Shown here one piece after another: positions 1 to 6,721 of a DNA stretch of 21,249 bases. The stretch spans positions 1-21,249 of the forward strand of contig DATLFQ010000158.1 in assembly GCA_035540915.1 (NCBI GenBank), given 5' to 3'. The stretch comes from DATLFQ01 sp035540915. Its GTDB lineage: Bacteria > Actinomycetota > Acidimicrobiia > Acidimicrobiales > GCA-2861595. A program made the position numbers and the translations under genes. How positions within the stretch are numbered: position 1 is the first letter of the stretch; the number at the start of each line of letters is the position of its first letter. The notes under the pieces are model-generated. The model saw nothing but the letters and a program-made list of their open reading frames with translations. It searched no databases and had not been told where the DNA came from.

Positions 1-1152
1 GTCCGCCCCCGGTGGTCGCGTCACCCGGACCCGCCCGGCCGGGTCGGTGACCTCGAAGGCGGCGTCGGGCGACAGTTTCGCCTTCCACCCCGGCAGGTGG
101 AGCCGGTGGTGGTGGCGGGAGCACAGCAGCACCAGGTTGGCGATGGCGGTGGCCCCCCCTTCGGAGAACCAGCGCACGTGATGGCCTTCGGTCCAGTGCG
201 CCGGGCGGTCGCAGCCGGGGAAGCGGCAGTGCTCGTCGCGCAGCACCAGGGCGTTCCACAGCGACGGCGGGATGGTGCGGGTGGAGCGGCCGTAGTCCAG
301 CACCTCCGAGCGCCCGGAGCGCACCAGGCGGTGGAGCTGGCAGTCGCACAGCAGCCGCGACGCGGTGGCGGAGTCCAGCTCGGGCCCGTCCACCACGGTG
401 GCGCCGTTGGCGTCGTGGAGATGCTCGGCTTCGATGACGACGTTGACGTGCGGGCGGTTCCTGGCACCGGAAGCGCCGTGGCGGTGGTCGAGGAAGAACC
501 GGCAGATGTCGACCAGCGCGTCGGCCCGACGGGTCGCCGGGATGCGCGGCTCCTCTCCGTCGGCGTCGGTGGTGGCGGCCTCCCGCAGCGCCGCCTCGAC
601 TACCGCCCCGCCTTCGGCGTCAAGGGTCCCGTCCAGCACCCGGCGACCGTCGAGAGTCGCCGACAGGTGCACCGCCCGGACCGGTTCTGCCGGTTCGGCG
701 TGGTCCTCGACCGCCCGGGTCTTCCAGGCGGCCATGGCCCGGCCCACCTGGCGAAGCTCCAGCGGGACCAGCGCGGGCACCAGCTCAGCTTCGTGGTCGG
801 CGAACACCGGCGCGGTGGTGTCGTCCAGATGGGCCAGCACCACGTCCAGCTGCCCGCCCGACAGCGACCCGCCGGCGCCAGCAGCCGCGGTGACCGGCAG
901 GACCCGCAGCCGCCGACCCCGGGACGCCAGCCGCCCGGCCGCGTTGGCCGTCATCGAGGCTCGGTCCCGCAGCCAGGCGGTCATGGAGGTGGCCGCGTCC
1001 AGGTCCCACAGCGAGTGGTGGTCGAAATCGCCGGCCACCGCCGCGATCTTGGCGCCCAGGCGGTCCCAAAGAGCGATGGCCGCAATCAGTGTGGGCCCGT
1101 CGACGGGAAGCTGCAGCTCCTCCACCGCCCCGGCCAGCGCCGCCAGCACCAT
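1..1152 (-). CDS. DUF222 / HNH endonuclease (13E12-repeat type), 3' end cut by window edge
   Basis: This is a 384-codon open frame without a stop, so the C-terminus lies outside the window. The long N-terminal helical part matches the DUF222 region of actinobacterial 13E12 proteins. The visible C-terminal part holds a complete-looking HNH zinc-nuclease motif: CRFPGC, then EGHHVRWFSEGG, then an Asn in ANLVLLC followed by SRHHHRLH. Family members are multicopy, putative DNA nucleases of unknown physiological role. ATG at 1152-1150 was chosen because it lies exactly where a leaderless transcript would begin, six bases after a TACCGT box. There is no Shine-Dalgarno sequence. An in-frame GTG five codons upstream overlaps that promoter. 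The gene is divergent from the secreted repeat-protein gene at 1334. A LexA-like box overlaps its promoter and suggests DNA-damage control. Family assignment is confident; activity and target are unknown. Confidence 0.88.
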   Translation of the reverse strand, partial: MVLAALAGAVEELQLPVDGPTLIAAIALWDRLGAKIAAVAGDFDHHSLWDLDAATSMTAWLRDRASMTANAAGRLASRGRRLRVLPVTAAAGAGGSLSGGQLDVVLAHLDDTTAPVFADHEAELVPALVPLELRQVGRAMAAWKTRAVEDHAEPAEPVRAVHLSATLDGRRVLDGTLDAEGGAVVEAALREAATTDADGEEPRIPATRRADALVDICRFFLDHRHGASGARNRPHVNVVIEAEHLHDANGATVVDGPELDSATASRLLCDCQLHRLVRSGRSEVLDYGRSTRTIPPSLWNALVLRDEHCRFPGCDRPAHWTEGHHVRWFSEGGATAIANLVLLCSRHHHRLHLPGWKAKLSPDAAFEVTDPAGRVRVTRPPGAD

Positions 1153-1187
1153 GGCCAAACGGTACACACGTTCGATGCCCGATGCAA
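1153..1187 (-). promoter_or_regulatory. Leaderless sigma-70-type promoter of the HNH gene
   Basis: On the minus strand, TTGCAT (1187-1182) is followed by exactly 17 bases, then TACCGT (1164-1159), then six bases, then the ATG at 1152. The A of ATG therefore falls at the expected +1. Spacing is ideal and both hexamers fit actinobacterial housekeeping consensus (TTGaca / TAnnnT). Leaderless initiation is common in actinobacteria. Confidence 0.65.
1160..1175 (-). promoter_or_regulatory. Putative LexA (SOS) box
   Basis: The minus-strand sequence TCGAACGTGTGTACCG resembles the mycobacterial/Gram-positive SOS box TCGAAC(N4)GTTCGA. The left half is perfect and the right half is degraded (GTACCG against GTTCGA). 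It covers the spacer and the first bases of the -10 box, where LexA would block transcription. As I recall, several mycobacterial 13E12 genes carry SOS boxes, which makes the site more credible here. Confidence 0.5.
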
Positions 1188-1333
1188 GCGATTTCGCTAG
1201 TCTCACAACAGTTTCTCGCCACCAGCCAGGCTGAGGGGGTGCCGCGACCGAGGCTGGCGATCGCCCTGCCCGCCGGTCGGGCGATGCTCCGCGGCGGTAC
1301 CCTTCTGCCATCAGGCGCATTCGGCTCCTCGCG

Positions 1334-2449
1334 GTGCTGCTGGCCGGGATGCTGTTCCTGCCCGTGGTGGGCGGCCACCTGCCGGCGGCCCAGGCGTGCT
1401 CGTGCATCGCCCTCGCTCCCGAGGAACTGCTGAAGATGGCCGAGGTCGCCTTCGAGGGGACGGCGGTGCGCGCCGCCGAGCCGGGCCCCGGTTCCGGTCG
1501 CAGCGACGAGCCGGTCACCTGGACCTTCGACGTCGACCGCACCGTCAAGGGCTCCGTTCCGGACCCCGTCACGGTGGCCACCGCCCGCTCCAGCGCCTCG
1601 TGCGGGTTCTCGTTCACCCCCGGCCTGCGGTACCGGGTCCTCGCCTACCGGCGGGCCGACGGGCGGCTGGAGACCGGCCTGTGCTCGGGGACCGTCGAGG
1701 CGCCCCTCCCGTCCTCCAGCGGCGACGGCTACCGGCTGGCGGCGGCCGACGGCGGGGTGTTCGCCTTCGGCGCAGCCGGTTTCCACGGTTCGGCGGCCAC
1801 CCTCCGGCTGGCGGCGCCGGTGGTGGGGATGGCGGCGACGCCGACGGGCCGGGGCTACTGGCTGGTCGCCGCCGACGGAGGGGTGTTCGCCTTCGGTGAC
1901 GCGCCCTTCCTGGGGTCCACCGGGGCCATCCGCCTGGCCGCCCCGGTCGTGGGCATGGCGGCGACGCCGACGGGCCGGGGCTACTGGCTGGTCGCCGCCG
2001 ACGGCGGCGTGTTCGCCTTCGGCGACGCCCGCTTCCTCGGCTCCGCGGCACCGAGGCGCCTCCCCGTGCCGGTCGTGGCCATCGCCTCCACGGGGACGGG
2101 TTCCGGCTACTGGCTGCTGGCTGCCGACGGCCGCATCCTCGCCTTCGGCACCGCCCCCGACGACGTCGCGGGCTTCGCGCCCGGCGGCCGGGCGGTCGCC
2201 CTGGCTGCGGTGCCCGGCGGCGGGCTCCTCGTCCTGGGGGGCGACGGGAACGTGGTCGGGCTGGGCGGCGCGCCGGCCTTCGGTGGCCTCGACCGGCGTG
2301 CCGCCATCGCCATGGCCGCGACGCCAGCCGGTCGCGGCTACTGGGTCGCCACGGCGGATGGCGCCGTCGTTCCCTTCGGCGACGCTCGTTCGCACGGCAC
2401 GCTGGCCGGCGTCCGCCTGCGGGCGCCGGTCGTCGGTCTGGCGGGGTAG
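1334..2449 (+). CDS. Secreted protein with NTR/TIMP-like N-domain and six propeller-like repeats
   Basis: The 371-residue product begins with a hydrophobic export segment ending in AAQA, followed at once by CSCIA, the start typical of netrin/TIMP-like (NTR) domains. Cys22, Cys24, Cys90 and Cys117 could form the two disulfides of such a domain (about 22-120). From residue 130 to the end there are six repeats of 42, 42, 42, 40, 37 and 39 residues, best seen in GYWLVAADGGVFAFGDA, which suggests a six-bladed beta-propeller-like fold. Similar repeats occur in secreted actinobacterial proteins, often beside hydrolase domains, but no enzyme domain is present here. GTG 1334 is the first standard start after an in-frame TGA at 1232. 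It leaves a signal peptide without positive charges. An ATC at 1310 would add MRRIRLLA, a better n-region. Likely an extracellular binding protein; ligand unknown. Confidence 0.82.
   Translation: MLLAGMLFLPVVGGHLPAAQACSCIALAPEELLKMAEVAFEGTAVRAAEPGPGSGRSDEPVTWTFDVDRTVKGSVPDPVTVATARSSASCGFSFTPGLRYRVLAYRRADGRLETGLCSGTVEAPLPSSSGDGYRLAAADGGVFAFGAAGFHGSAATLRLAAPVVGMAATPTGRGYWLVAADGGVFAFGDAPFLGSTGAIRLAAPVVGMAATPTGRGYWLVAADGGVFAFGDARFLGSAAPRRLPVPVVAIASTGTGSGYWLLAADGRILAFGTAPDDVAGFAPGGRAVALAAVPGGGLLVLGGDGNVVGLGGAPAFGGLDRRAAIAMAATPAGRGYWVATADGAVVPFGDARSHGTLAGVRLRAPVVGLAG
1721..2446 (+). repeat. Six in-frame tandem repeats (about 126 bp unit)
   Basis: These encode the six propeller-like blades of the secreted protein. 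The second and third units are almost identical as DNA: a 50-base stretch at 1829-1878 recurs unchanged at 1955-2004, a period of 126 bp. The last three units have drifted to 40, 37 and 39 codons. Units 2-3 therefore look like a recent duplication or gene conversion. Confidence 0.85.
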
Positions 2450-2489
2450 TCCGGACACGCCCACGTCGCCGCCACCGCCGATCGCCCCC

Positions 2490-3440
2490 ATGCTGGCCGG
2501 CGGGACCGGCGTGCCCCGGGACCCGGCCGGGTGGGTTTTCGAGCCGAAGTTCGACGGGCAGCGCATCGTGGCGACCGTGCACGCGGGGCGCGTGTCATTG
2601 GCCAACCGGCGGGGCACCGACGCCACGCCGACGTTCCCCGAGCTGGCCGGCCTGGCCGGCGCGATCGGGGACCGTTCGGCGGTCCTCGACGGCGAGGTGG
2701 TGGCACCCGACGAGCGCGGCCGCCCCAGCTTCCAGCGCATGCAGCGGCGGATGCACGTGGCCGCCCCGTCGGCCCAGCTGCTCGCCGACGTGCCGGTGAC
2801 CTACGCCGTGTTCGACGTGCTGTGGCTCGACGGCGAGCCGCTGGTCGACCGACCCCAGTCGGCCCGGCGCCGGGTGCTGGACTCGCTGGCCCTGCGCGGC
2901 CCGGCCTGGCAGACGGCGCCGGTGCTGGACGCGCCCCCGGACCAGCTGCTGCAGGCGTGCCGCGACGCCGGCCTTGAGGGCTTCATGGCCAAGCGCGCCG
3001 ACGCGCCGTACCTGCCCGGCCGGAGGTCGCCGGCCTGGTCGAAGGTCAAGTGCACCAGGCGCCGGGAATTCGTCGTCGGGGGCTGGTCGACGGGCCTGGG
3101 CTCGCGCCGCACCAGCATCGGGTCGCTGGCCCTCGGGTACTACGACGACGACGACGGCGGCGGCGCTGGTCGGCTCGTCTACGTCGGCCAGGCCGGCTCG
3201 GGCCTCACCGAGGGCCTGATCGGGCAACTGCGCGCGGTCTTCGAGGCGACCGCCCGTCCCACCTCGCCGTTCGCCGGGCCGGTCCCGCGCGGGCTGCACT
3301 TCGTCGAGCCCCTGCTGGTGGTGGAGGTGGCCTACACCGAGGTCACCGAGGCGGGCACCCTGCGCCAACCGTCGATCAAGGGCGTACGTCCCGACCTGCT
3401 GGCCACCGAGGTTGTCGCCGACGACGAGCTGCGGCGGTGA
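2490..3440 (+). CDS. ATP-dependent DNA ligase (stand-alone LigD-type ligase domain)
   Basis: This 316-residue nucleotidyltransferase joins nicks or breaks using ATP. The adenylated lysine is Lys20 in EPKFDGQR (motif I, KxDG). Further ligase motifs are NRRGTD, VLDGEVV, YAVFDVLWLDG (motif IIIa), EGFMAK with Glu163 and Lys168 (motif IV) and WSKVK with Lys185 and Lys187 (motif V). A C-terminal OB-fold (about 190-316) follows. Length and motifs fit the ligase module of LigD or mycobacterial LigC; nuclease and polymerase modules are absent from this polypeptide. ATG 2490 starts right at the usual PMLA beginning of the domain and has no clear Shine-Dalgarno sequence. The gene lies 40 bp after the repeat-protein stop and 42 bp before ku, and is probably cotranscribed with ku and the polymerase gene as an NHEJ operon. 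Confidence 0.9.
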   Translation: MLAGGTGVPRDPAGWVFEPKFDGQRIVATVHAGRVSLANRRGTDATPTFPELAGLAGAIGDRSAVLDGEVVAPDERGRPSFQRMQRRMHVAAPSAQLLADVPVTYAVFDVLWLDGEPLVDRPQSARRRVLDSLALRGPAWQTAPVLDAPPDQLLQACRDAGLEGFMAKRADAPYLPGRRSPAWSKVKCTRRREFVVGGWSTGLGSRRTSIGSLALGYYDDDDGGGAGRLVYVGQAGSGLTEGLIGQLRAVFEATARPTSPFAGPVPRGLHFVEPLLVVEVAYTEVTEAGTLRQPSIKGVRPDLLATEVVADDELRR

Positions 3441-3482
3441 GTCGCTCGACGGGAAGTCGGGTCGATGGGGAACAATGGCGCC

Positions 3483-4277
3483 ATGCCCCGATCCATCTGG
3501 GGAGGGTCCATCAGCTTCGGGCTGGTGAACGTCCCCGTGAAGCTGTTCACCGCGGTCCGCAAGAAGGACGTGCGCTTCCACCAGCTGCACGCCACCGACG
3601 GCGCCCGCATCAACCAGAAGCGGGTCTGCTCGGCCGACGGCGAGGAGGTGCCCTACGAGGAGCTGGTCAAGGGCTACGAGATCGGCAAGGACCGCTACGT
3701 GGTCGTGGACCCCGACGAGCTGGACGCGCTCAGCCCCGAGAGCACCCACACCATCGACATCGAGGACTTCGTCGACCTGGCCGACATCGACCCGCTGTTC
3801 TTCGACTCCTCCTACTACGTGGTGCCCGACAAGGCCGGCACCAAGGCCTACCGACTGCTGCTCGAGGCCATGCGCGACGCCGGCAAGGTGGGCATCGCCA
3901 AGGTGGTCATGCGGACCAAGCAGTACCTGGTGGCGTTGCGGCCGGTGGGCGACGCCCTCGTCATGACCACCATGAACTTCAGCGACGAGGTCATACCGCA
4001 GGAGGACCTGGAGGGGCTGCCCGGCTCGTCGGACAAGGTGAGCGACCGGGAGCTGAAGATGGCGCAGCAGCTGATCGACTCGCTGGCCGCCGGCTTCGAC
4101 CCGTCCAAGTACCGCGACACCCACCGCGACGAGGTTCTCGCCCTCATCGAGCGCAAGGCGGCCGGCGAGGAGATCGTGGCGCCGCCGACGGCGGAGCGCC
4201 CGACCCCGGTGGTCGATCTCATGGCTGCCCTGGAGGCGTCGCTGGCGGCCGCCCGGGGCGAGAGCAAGGCGTCGTGA
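3483..4277 (+). CDS. ku: Ku homodimer protein of bacterial non-homologous end joining
   Basis: The 264-residue product is a bacterial Ku, which rings DNA double-strand ends and recruits the LigD ligase/polymerase. The N-terminus MPRSIWGGSISFGLVNVPV is the family hallmark and fixes the start at ATG 3483 rather than the in-frame ATG at 3465, which would add six residues. The beta-barrel core continues through DKAGTKAYRLLLEAM and KVVMRTKQYLVALRP. The C-terminus (VVDLMAALEASLAAAR) is the short conserved tail thought to contact LigD; the lysine-rich extension found in some actinobacterial Ku proteins is absent. Ku sits between the ligase and polymerase genes and ends seven bases before the latter, so the three are very likely one transcript and one repair machine. 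Confidence 0.95.
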   Translation: MPRSIWGGSISFGLVNVPVKLFTAVRKKDVRFHQLHATDGARINQKRVCSADGEEVPYEELVKGYEIGKDRYVVVDPDELDALSPESTHTIDIEDFVDLADIDPLFFDSSYYVVPDKAGTKAYRLLLEAMRDAGKVGIAKVVMRTKQYLVALRPVGDALVMTTMNFSDEVIPQEDLEGLPGSSDKVSDRELKMAQQLIDSLAAGFDPSKYRDTHRDEVLALIERKAAGEEIVAPPTAERPTPVVDLMAALEASLAAARGESKAS

Positions 4278-4284
4278 CCGGGGC

Positions 4285-5208
4285 GTGAGCCCGGCCGGCA
4301 CCACGGTTCGCGTCGAGGGTCGCGACCTCAGCCTCTCCAACCTCGACAAGGTCCTCTATCCCGAGGCCGGGTTCACCAAGGGTCAGGTGATCGGCTACTA
4401 CCAGGCCATCGCGCCGGCGCTGCTGCCGCACCTCGACCGCCGGCCGCTCACGCTGAAGCGCTACCCCGAGGGCGTGGAGGGCGGCCACTTCTTCGAGAAG
4501 CGCTGCCCGTCGCACCGCCCGCCGTGGGTGCAGGTGGCGCCGGTGTGGAGCGGGCGGAACAACGCCGAGATCCCGTTCTGCGTGGCGGCCGATCTGCCGA
4601 CGCTGGTATGGGTGGCCAACCTGGCGTCGCTGGAGCTGCACCCGTCGCTGTCCCGGGCGCCCGACATCGCCCGCCCGACCACCATGGTGTTCGACCTCGA
4701 CCCCGGCCCGCCCGCCACGGTCGTGGAGTGCTGCCGGATCGCCCTGCGCCTGCAGGAGCTGCTGTCCCAGCTCGGTCTGTCATGCGTGGCCAAGACCTCG
4801 GGCAACAAGGGCCTGCAGGTGTACGTCCCGCTCAACACGCCGACCACCTACGAGGGCGGCACCAAGGACTTCGCCCTGGCGGTGGCCCAGCTCTTCGAGA
4901 AGCGCTACCCCGGCGAGGTCGTGTCGGCCATGACCAAGGCGCTGCGCCCGGGCAAGGTCTTCATCGACTGGAGCCAGAACGACGAGCACAAGACCACCGT
5001 CAGCGTGTACTCGCTGAGGGCCCGGTCCCGCCCGACCGTCTCCACCCCGGTCACCTGGGACGAGGTGGCGGCCACCGCGGACTCGGCCGACCCCGACCTA
5101 CTGGTCTTCGAGGCCGACGCCGTCGTCCGCCGGGTGGCCGACCACGGCGACCTCTTCGCCCCCGTCAACACACTTGCCCAGGGACTCCCGCCGCTCTCGA
5201 GTAAATAG
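4285..5208 (+). CDS. ligD: LigD-type NHEJ polymerase/primase (stand-alone PolDom)
   Basis: This 307-residue archaeo-eukaryotic-primase-type polymerase fills or extends broken ends, usually preferring ribonucleotides. Catalytic metal ligands are Asp137 and Asp139 in MVFDLDPGP, with the third Asp228 in VFIDWSQN. LELHPSLSR carries the conserved upstream His. The nucleotide-binding motif reads SGNKGLQVYVPL (172-183); the position usually His in KGLH is Gln178, which is unusual. GTG 4285 gives the complete domain, with GRDLSLSNLDKVLYPEAGFTK near the start, as usual. It lies seven bases after ku. Ligase and nuclease domains are absent, so LigD is split into separate polypeptides in this genome. The stop codon lies inside a large hairpin. 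Family assignment is secure; the effect of Gln178 is unknown. Confidence 0.93.
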   Translation: MSPAGTTVRVEGRDLSLSNLDKVLYPEAGFTKGQVIGYYQAIAPALLPHLDRRPLTLKRYPEGVEGGHFFEKRCPSHRPPWVQVAPVWSGRNNAEIPFCVAADLPTLVWVANLASLELHPSLSRAPDIARPTTMVFDLDPGPPATVVECCRIALRLQELLSQLGLSCVAKTSGNKGLQVYVPLNTPTTYEGGTKDFALAVAQLFEKRYPGEVVSAMTKALRPGKVFIDWSQNDEHKTTVSVYSLRARSRPTVSTPVTWDEVAATADSADPDLLVFEADAVVRRVADHGDLFAPVNTLAQGLPPLSSK

Positions 5209-6721
5209 CGGGCCGAAACGGCCCGTTATTTACTCGAGAGCGGGGCTGGGGCTGACCGGGGGCGTCCTGGTGGCGCTGTCACTGCCGCCGTTCGGGTGGT
5301 GGCCGCTGGCGTTCGCCGGGTTCGGCGCACTGGCAGTGGCGCTGGGCGACCAGCCGGTGCGGCGGCGGCTGCTGATCGGGGCGGCGTTCGGGCTGGGCCA
5401 GTTCACCATCGGGCTGTGGTGGATGGGCGAGTTCAACCTGGCCGGCTCGGCGGCGGTGGTCGCCCTCCAGGCGGTCTTTTTGGCACTGGCCGCCGCCCTC
5501 GCGCCGCCCGGCGCCGGGCGGGCGGTGGCGCTGCCCGCCGCGCTGGTGCTGGTCGAGGCGGCCCGGGGCGCCTGGCCCTTCGGCGGCCTGCCGATGGCCG
5601 GCGCCGCGCTCGGCCAGGTCGCCGGGCCGCTGGGAGCGACCGCCCGGGTCGGCGGGCAGCTCGGCCTGGTGGTGCTGGCCGCGACGACGGGCGTGGCCCT
5701 GGCCGCTGCGGTGGGCCGCCGGTGGACGGCCGCCGGCGTCGCCGCAGCGGTGGTGGTCGGTGGCGGGCTGCTCGGGCAGGTGGCGCCCGACGGCGGGAGC
5801 GCCGAAGCCACACTGGCGGTCGCCGCCGTGCAGGGCGGCGGGGCCCGGGGCTTCCGGGCTGCCGACGTCGACGAGGCGCAGGTGTTCGAAGCCCAGCTGG
5901 CCGCCAGCCGCCTGCTGCAGCCACCACTGGACCTGGTCCTGTGGCCCGAGGACGTGGTCGACGTCGAGGGCCCGGTCGGCCCGACGCCCGACGCGGCCGT
6001 CGTCGCCGCCGAGGCGCGCCGCCTCGGAGCGACGCTGGTGGCGGGCGTCATCGAGGGCGAGCCGCCCGCCGGGGGCGATCCCGACGGCGTCGGGCGCTTC
6101 CGGAACGCGGCGGTGGGCTGGGGGCCGGGCGGCGACATCGTGGCCCGCTACGAGAAGGTGCGTCGCGTGCCCTTCGGCGAATACATCCCGGGCCGGGCCT
6201 TCTTCGACCGCCTGGCCGACCTGTCACCCGTGCCCCGCGACGCCATCGCGGGAAGCGGCCCGGGGCTGCTGCGCACGCCGGCCGGCGAGCTGGGCGTGCT
6301 CATCTCCTACGAGGTGTTCTTCGCCGACCGGGCCCGCGCCGCGGTGCGGGCCGGGGGCCGGCTCCTCCTGGTGCCCACCAACGCCGCCTCGTTCGAGACC
6401 AGCCAGGTTCCCCTCCAGGAGCTGGCGGCCGCCCGGCTCCGGGCGGTCGAGTCGGGGAGGGACCTGGTGCAGGCCGCCCCCACCGGCGCCAGCGCCGTCG
6501 TCGACCACCACGGCCGGGTCCTCGCCCTCAGCACGCTGGGCGAGCGCCAGGTGGTCCGCGGCACGGTCGCGCTGCGGGGCGACCGGACGGTCTACACGGT
6601 GATCGGCGACTGGCCGCTGCTCGCCCTGGCAGCCGCCGCGCTGTGCGGCGCCTGGGGCCGGGCTGCCGCAGCGGTCAGGCGGGCGCCTCCTCGGCGGGCG
6701 GGGTCACGAAGAGGACGTTGA
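5174..6721 (+). CDS. lnt: Apolipoprotein N-acyltransferase-like protein with Ser at the catalytic Cys position
   Basis: This membrane-anchored nitrilase-fold protein would N-acylate lipoproteins at the outer face of the membrane. The first ~210 residues are hydrophobic helices (SLPPFGWWPLAFAGFG early on) and the rest is the CN-hydrolase domain. Counting from TTG 5174, Glu259 is in VLWPED and Lys328 in RYEKVRRVPFGEY. The third triad position is Ser378 in LISYEVFF, where Lnt normally has Cys. Spacing of these residues and the 515-residue length match E. coli Lnt (Glu267, Lys335, Cys387), which supports the TTG start. GTG 5270 is a possible alternative but would cut the first membrane helix. The TTG start overlaps ligD by 35 bases and places a 53-bp hairpin within the early codons. 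The 3' end overlaps the convergent GtrA-like gene by 47 bases. Activity cannot be assumed because of the Cys-to-Ser change. Confidence 0.83.
   Translation: MPRDSRRSRVNSGPKRPVIYSRAGLGLTGGVLVALSLPPFGWWPLAFAGFGALAVALGDQPVRRRLLIGAAFGLGQFTIGLWWMGEFNLAGSAAVVALQAVFLALAAALAPPGAGRAVALPAALVLVEAARGAWPFGGLPMAGAALGQVAGPLGATARVGGQLGLVVLAATTGVALAAAVGRRWTAAGVAAAVVVGGGLLGQVAPDGGSAEATLAVAAVQGGGARGFRAADVDEAQVFEAQLAASRLLQPPLDLVLWPEDVVDVEGPVGPTPDAAVVAAEARRLGATLVAGVIEGEPPAGGDPDGVGRFRNAAVGWGPGGDIVARYEKVRRVPFGEYIPGRAFFDRLADLSPVPRDAIAGSGPGLLRTPAGELGVLISYEVFFADRARAAVRAGGRLLLVPTNAASFETSQVPLQELAAARLRAVESGRDLVQAAPTGASAVVDHHGRVLALSTLGERQVVRGTVALRGDRTVYTVIGDWPLLALAAAALCGAWGRAAAAVRRAPPRRAGSRRGR
5191..5243. repeat. 53-bp near-perfect inverted repeat spanning the ligD stop and lnt start region
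   Basis: The left arm (5191-5215) and right arm (5219-5243) are 25 bases each around an AAA loop. All pairs are Watson-Crick except 5208 with 5226, which is G with T (a G-U pair in RNA). The core GGGCCG-AAA-CGGCCC is flanked by AT-rich TAAATA / TTATTT and then CTCGAG sequences. The pattern could serve as a terminator in either direction, or as an RNA-processing or protein-binding site. The ligD stop TAG (5206-5208) is within the left arm. Confidence 0.9.

Noticed and set aside
1260..1285. ATCGCCC-N12-GGGCGAT inverted repeat upstream of the secreted protein
   Set aside because: Short GC-rich arms with a large loop; no promoter element or conservation can be tied to it.
1721..2446. Regular repeats considered as a CRISPR array
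   Set aside because: The period is 126 bp, in frame, with coding divergence between units; it encodes protein blades and has no spacers.
785..2740. Long minus-strand open frame of 651 codons
   Set aside because: It is Arg/Gly/Pro-rich low-complexity shadow of the plus-strand repeat protein and the ligase; it crosses three real genes and shows no domain.
3465..3482. Earlier in-frame ATG for Ku
   Set aside because: The six added residues are not conserved; the family N-terminus starts at MPRSIW.
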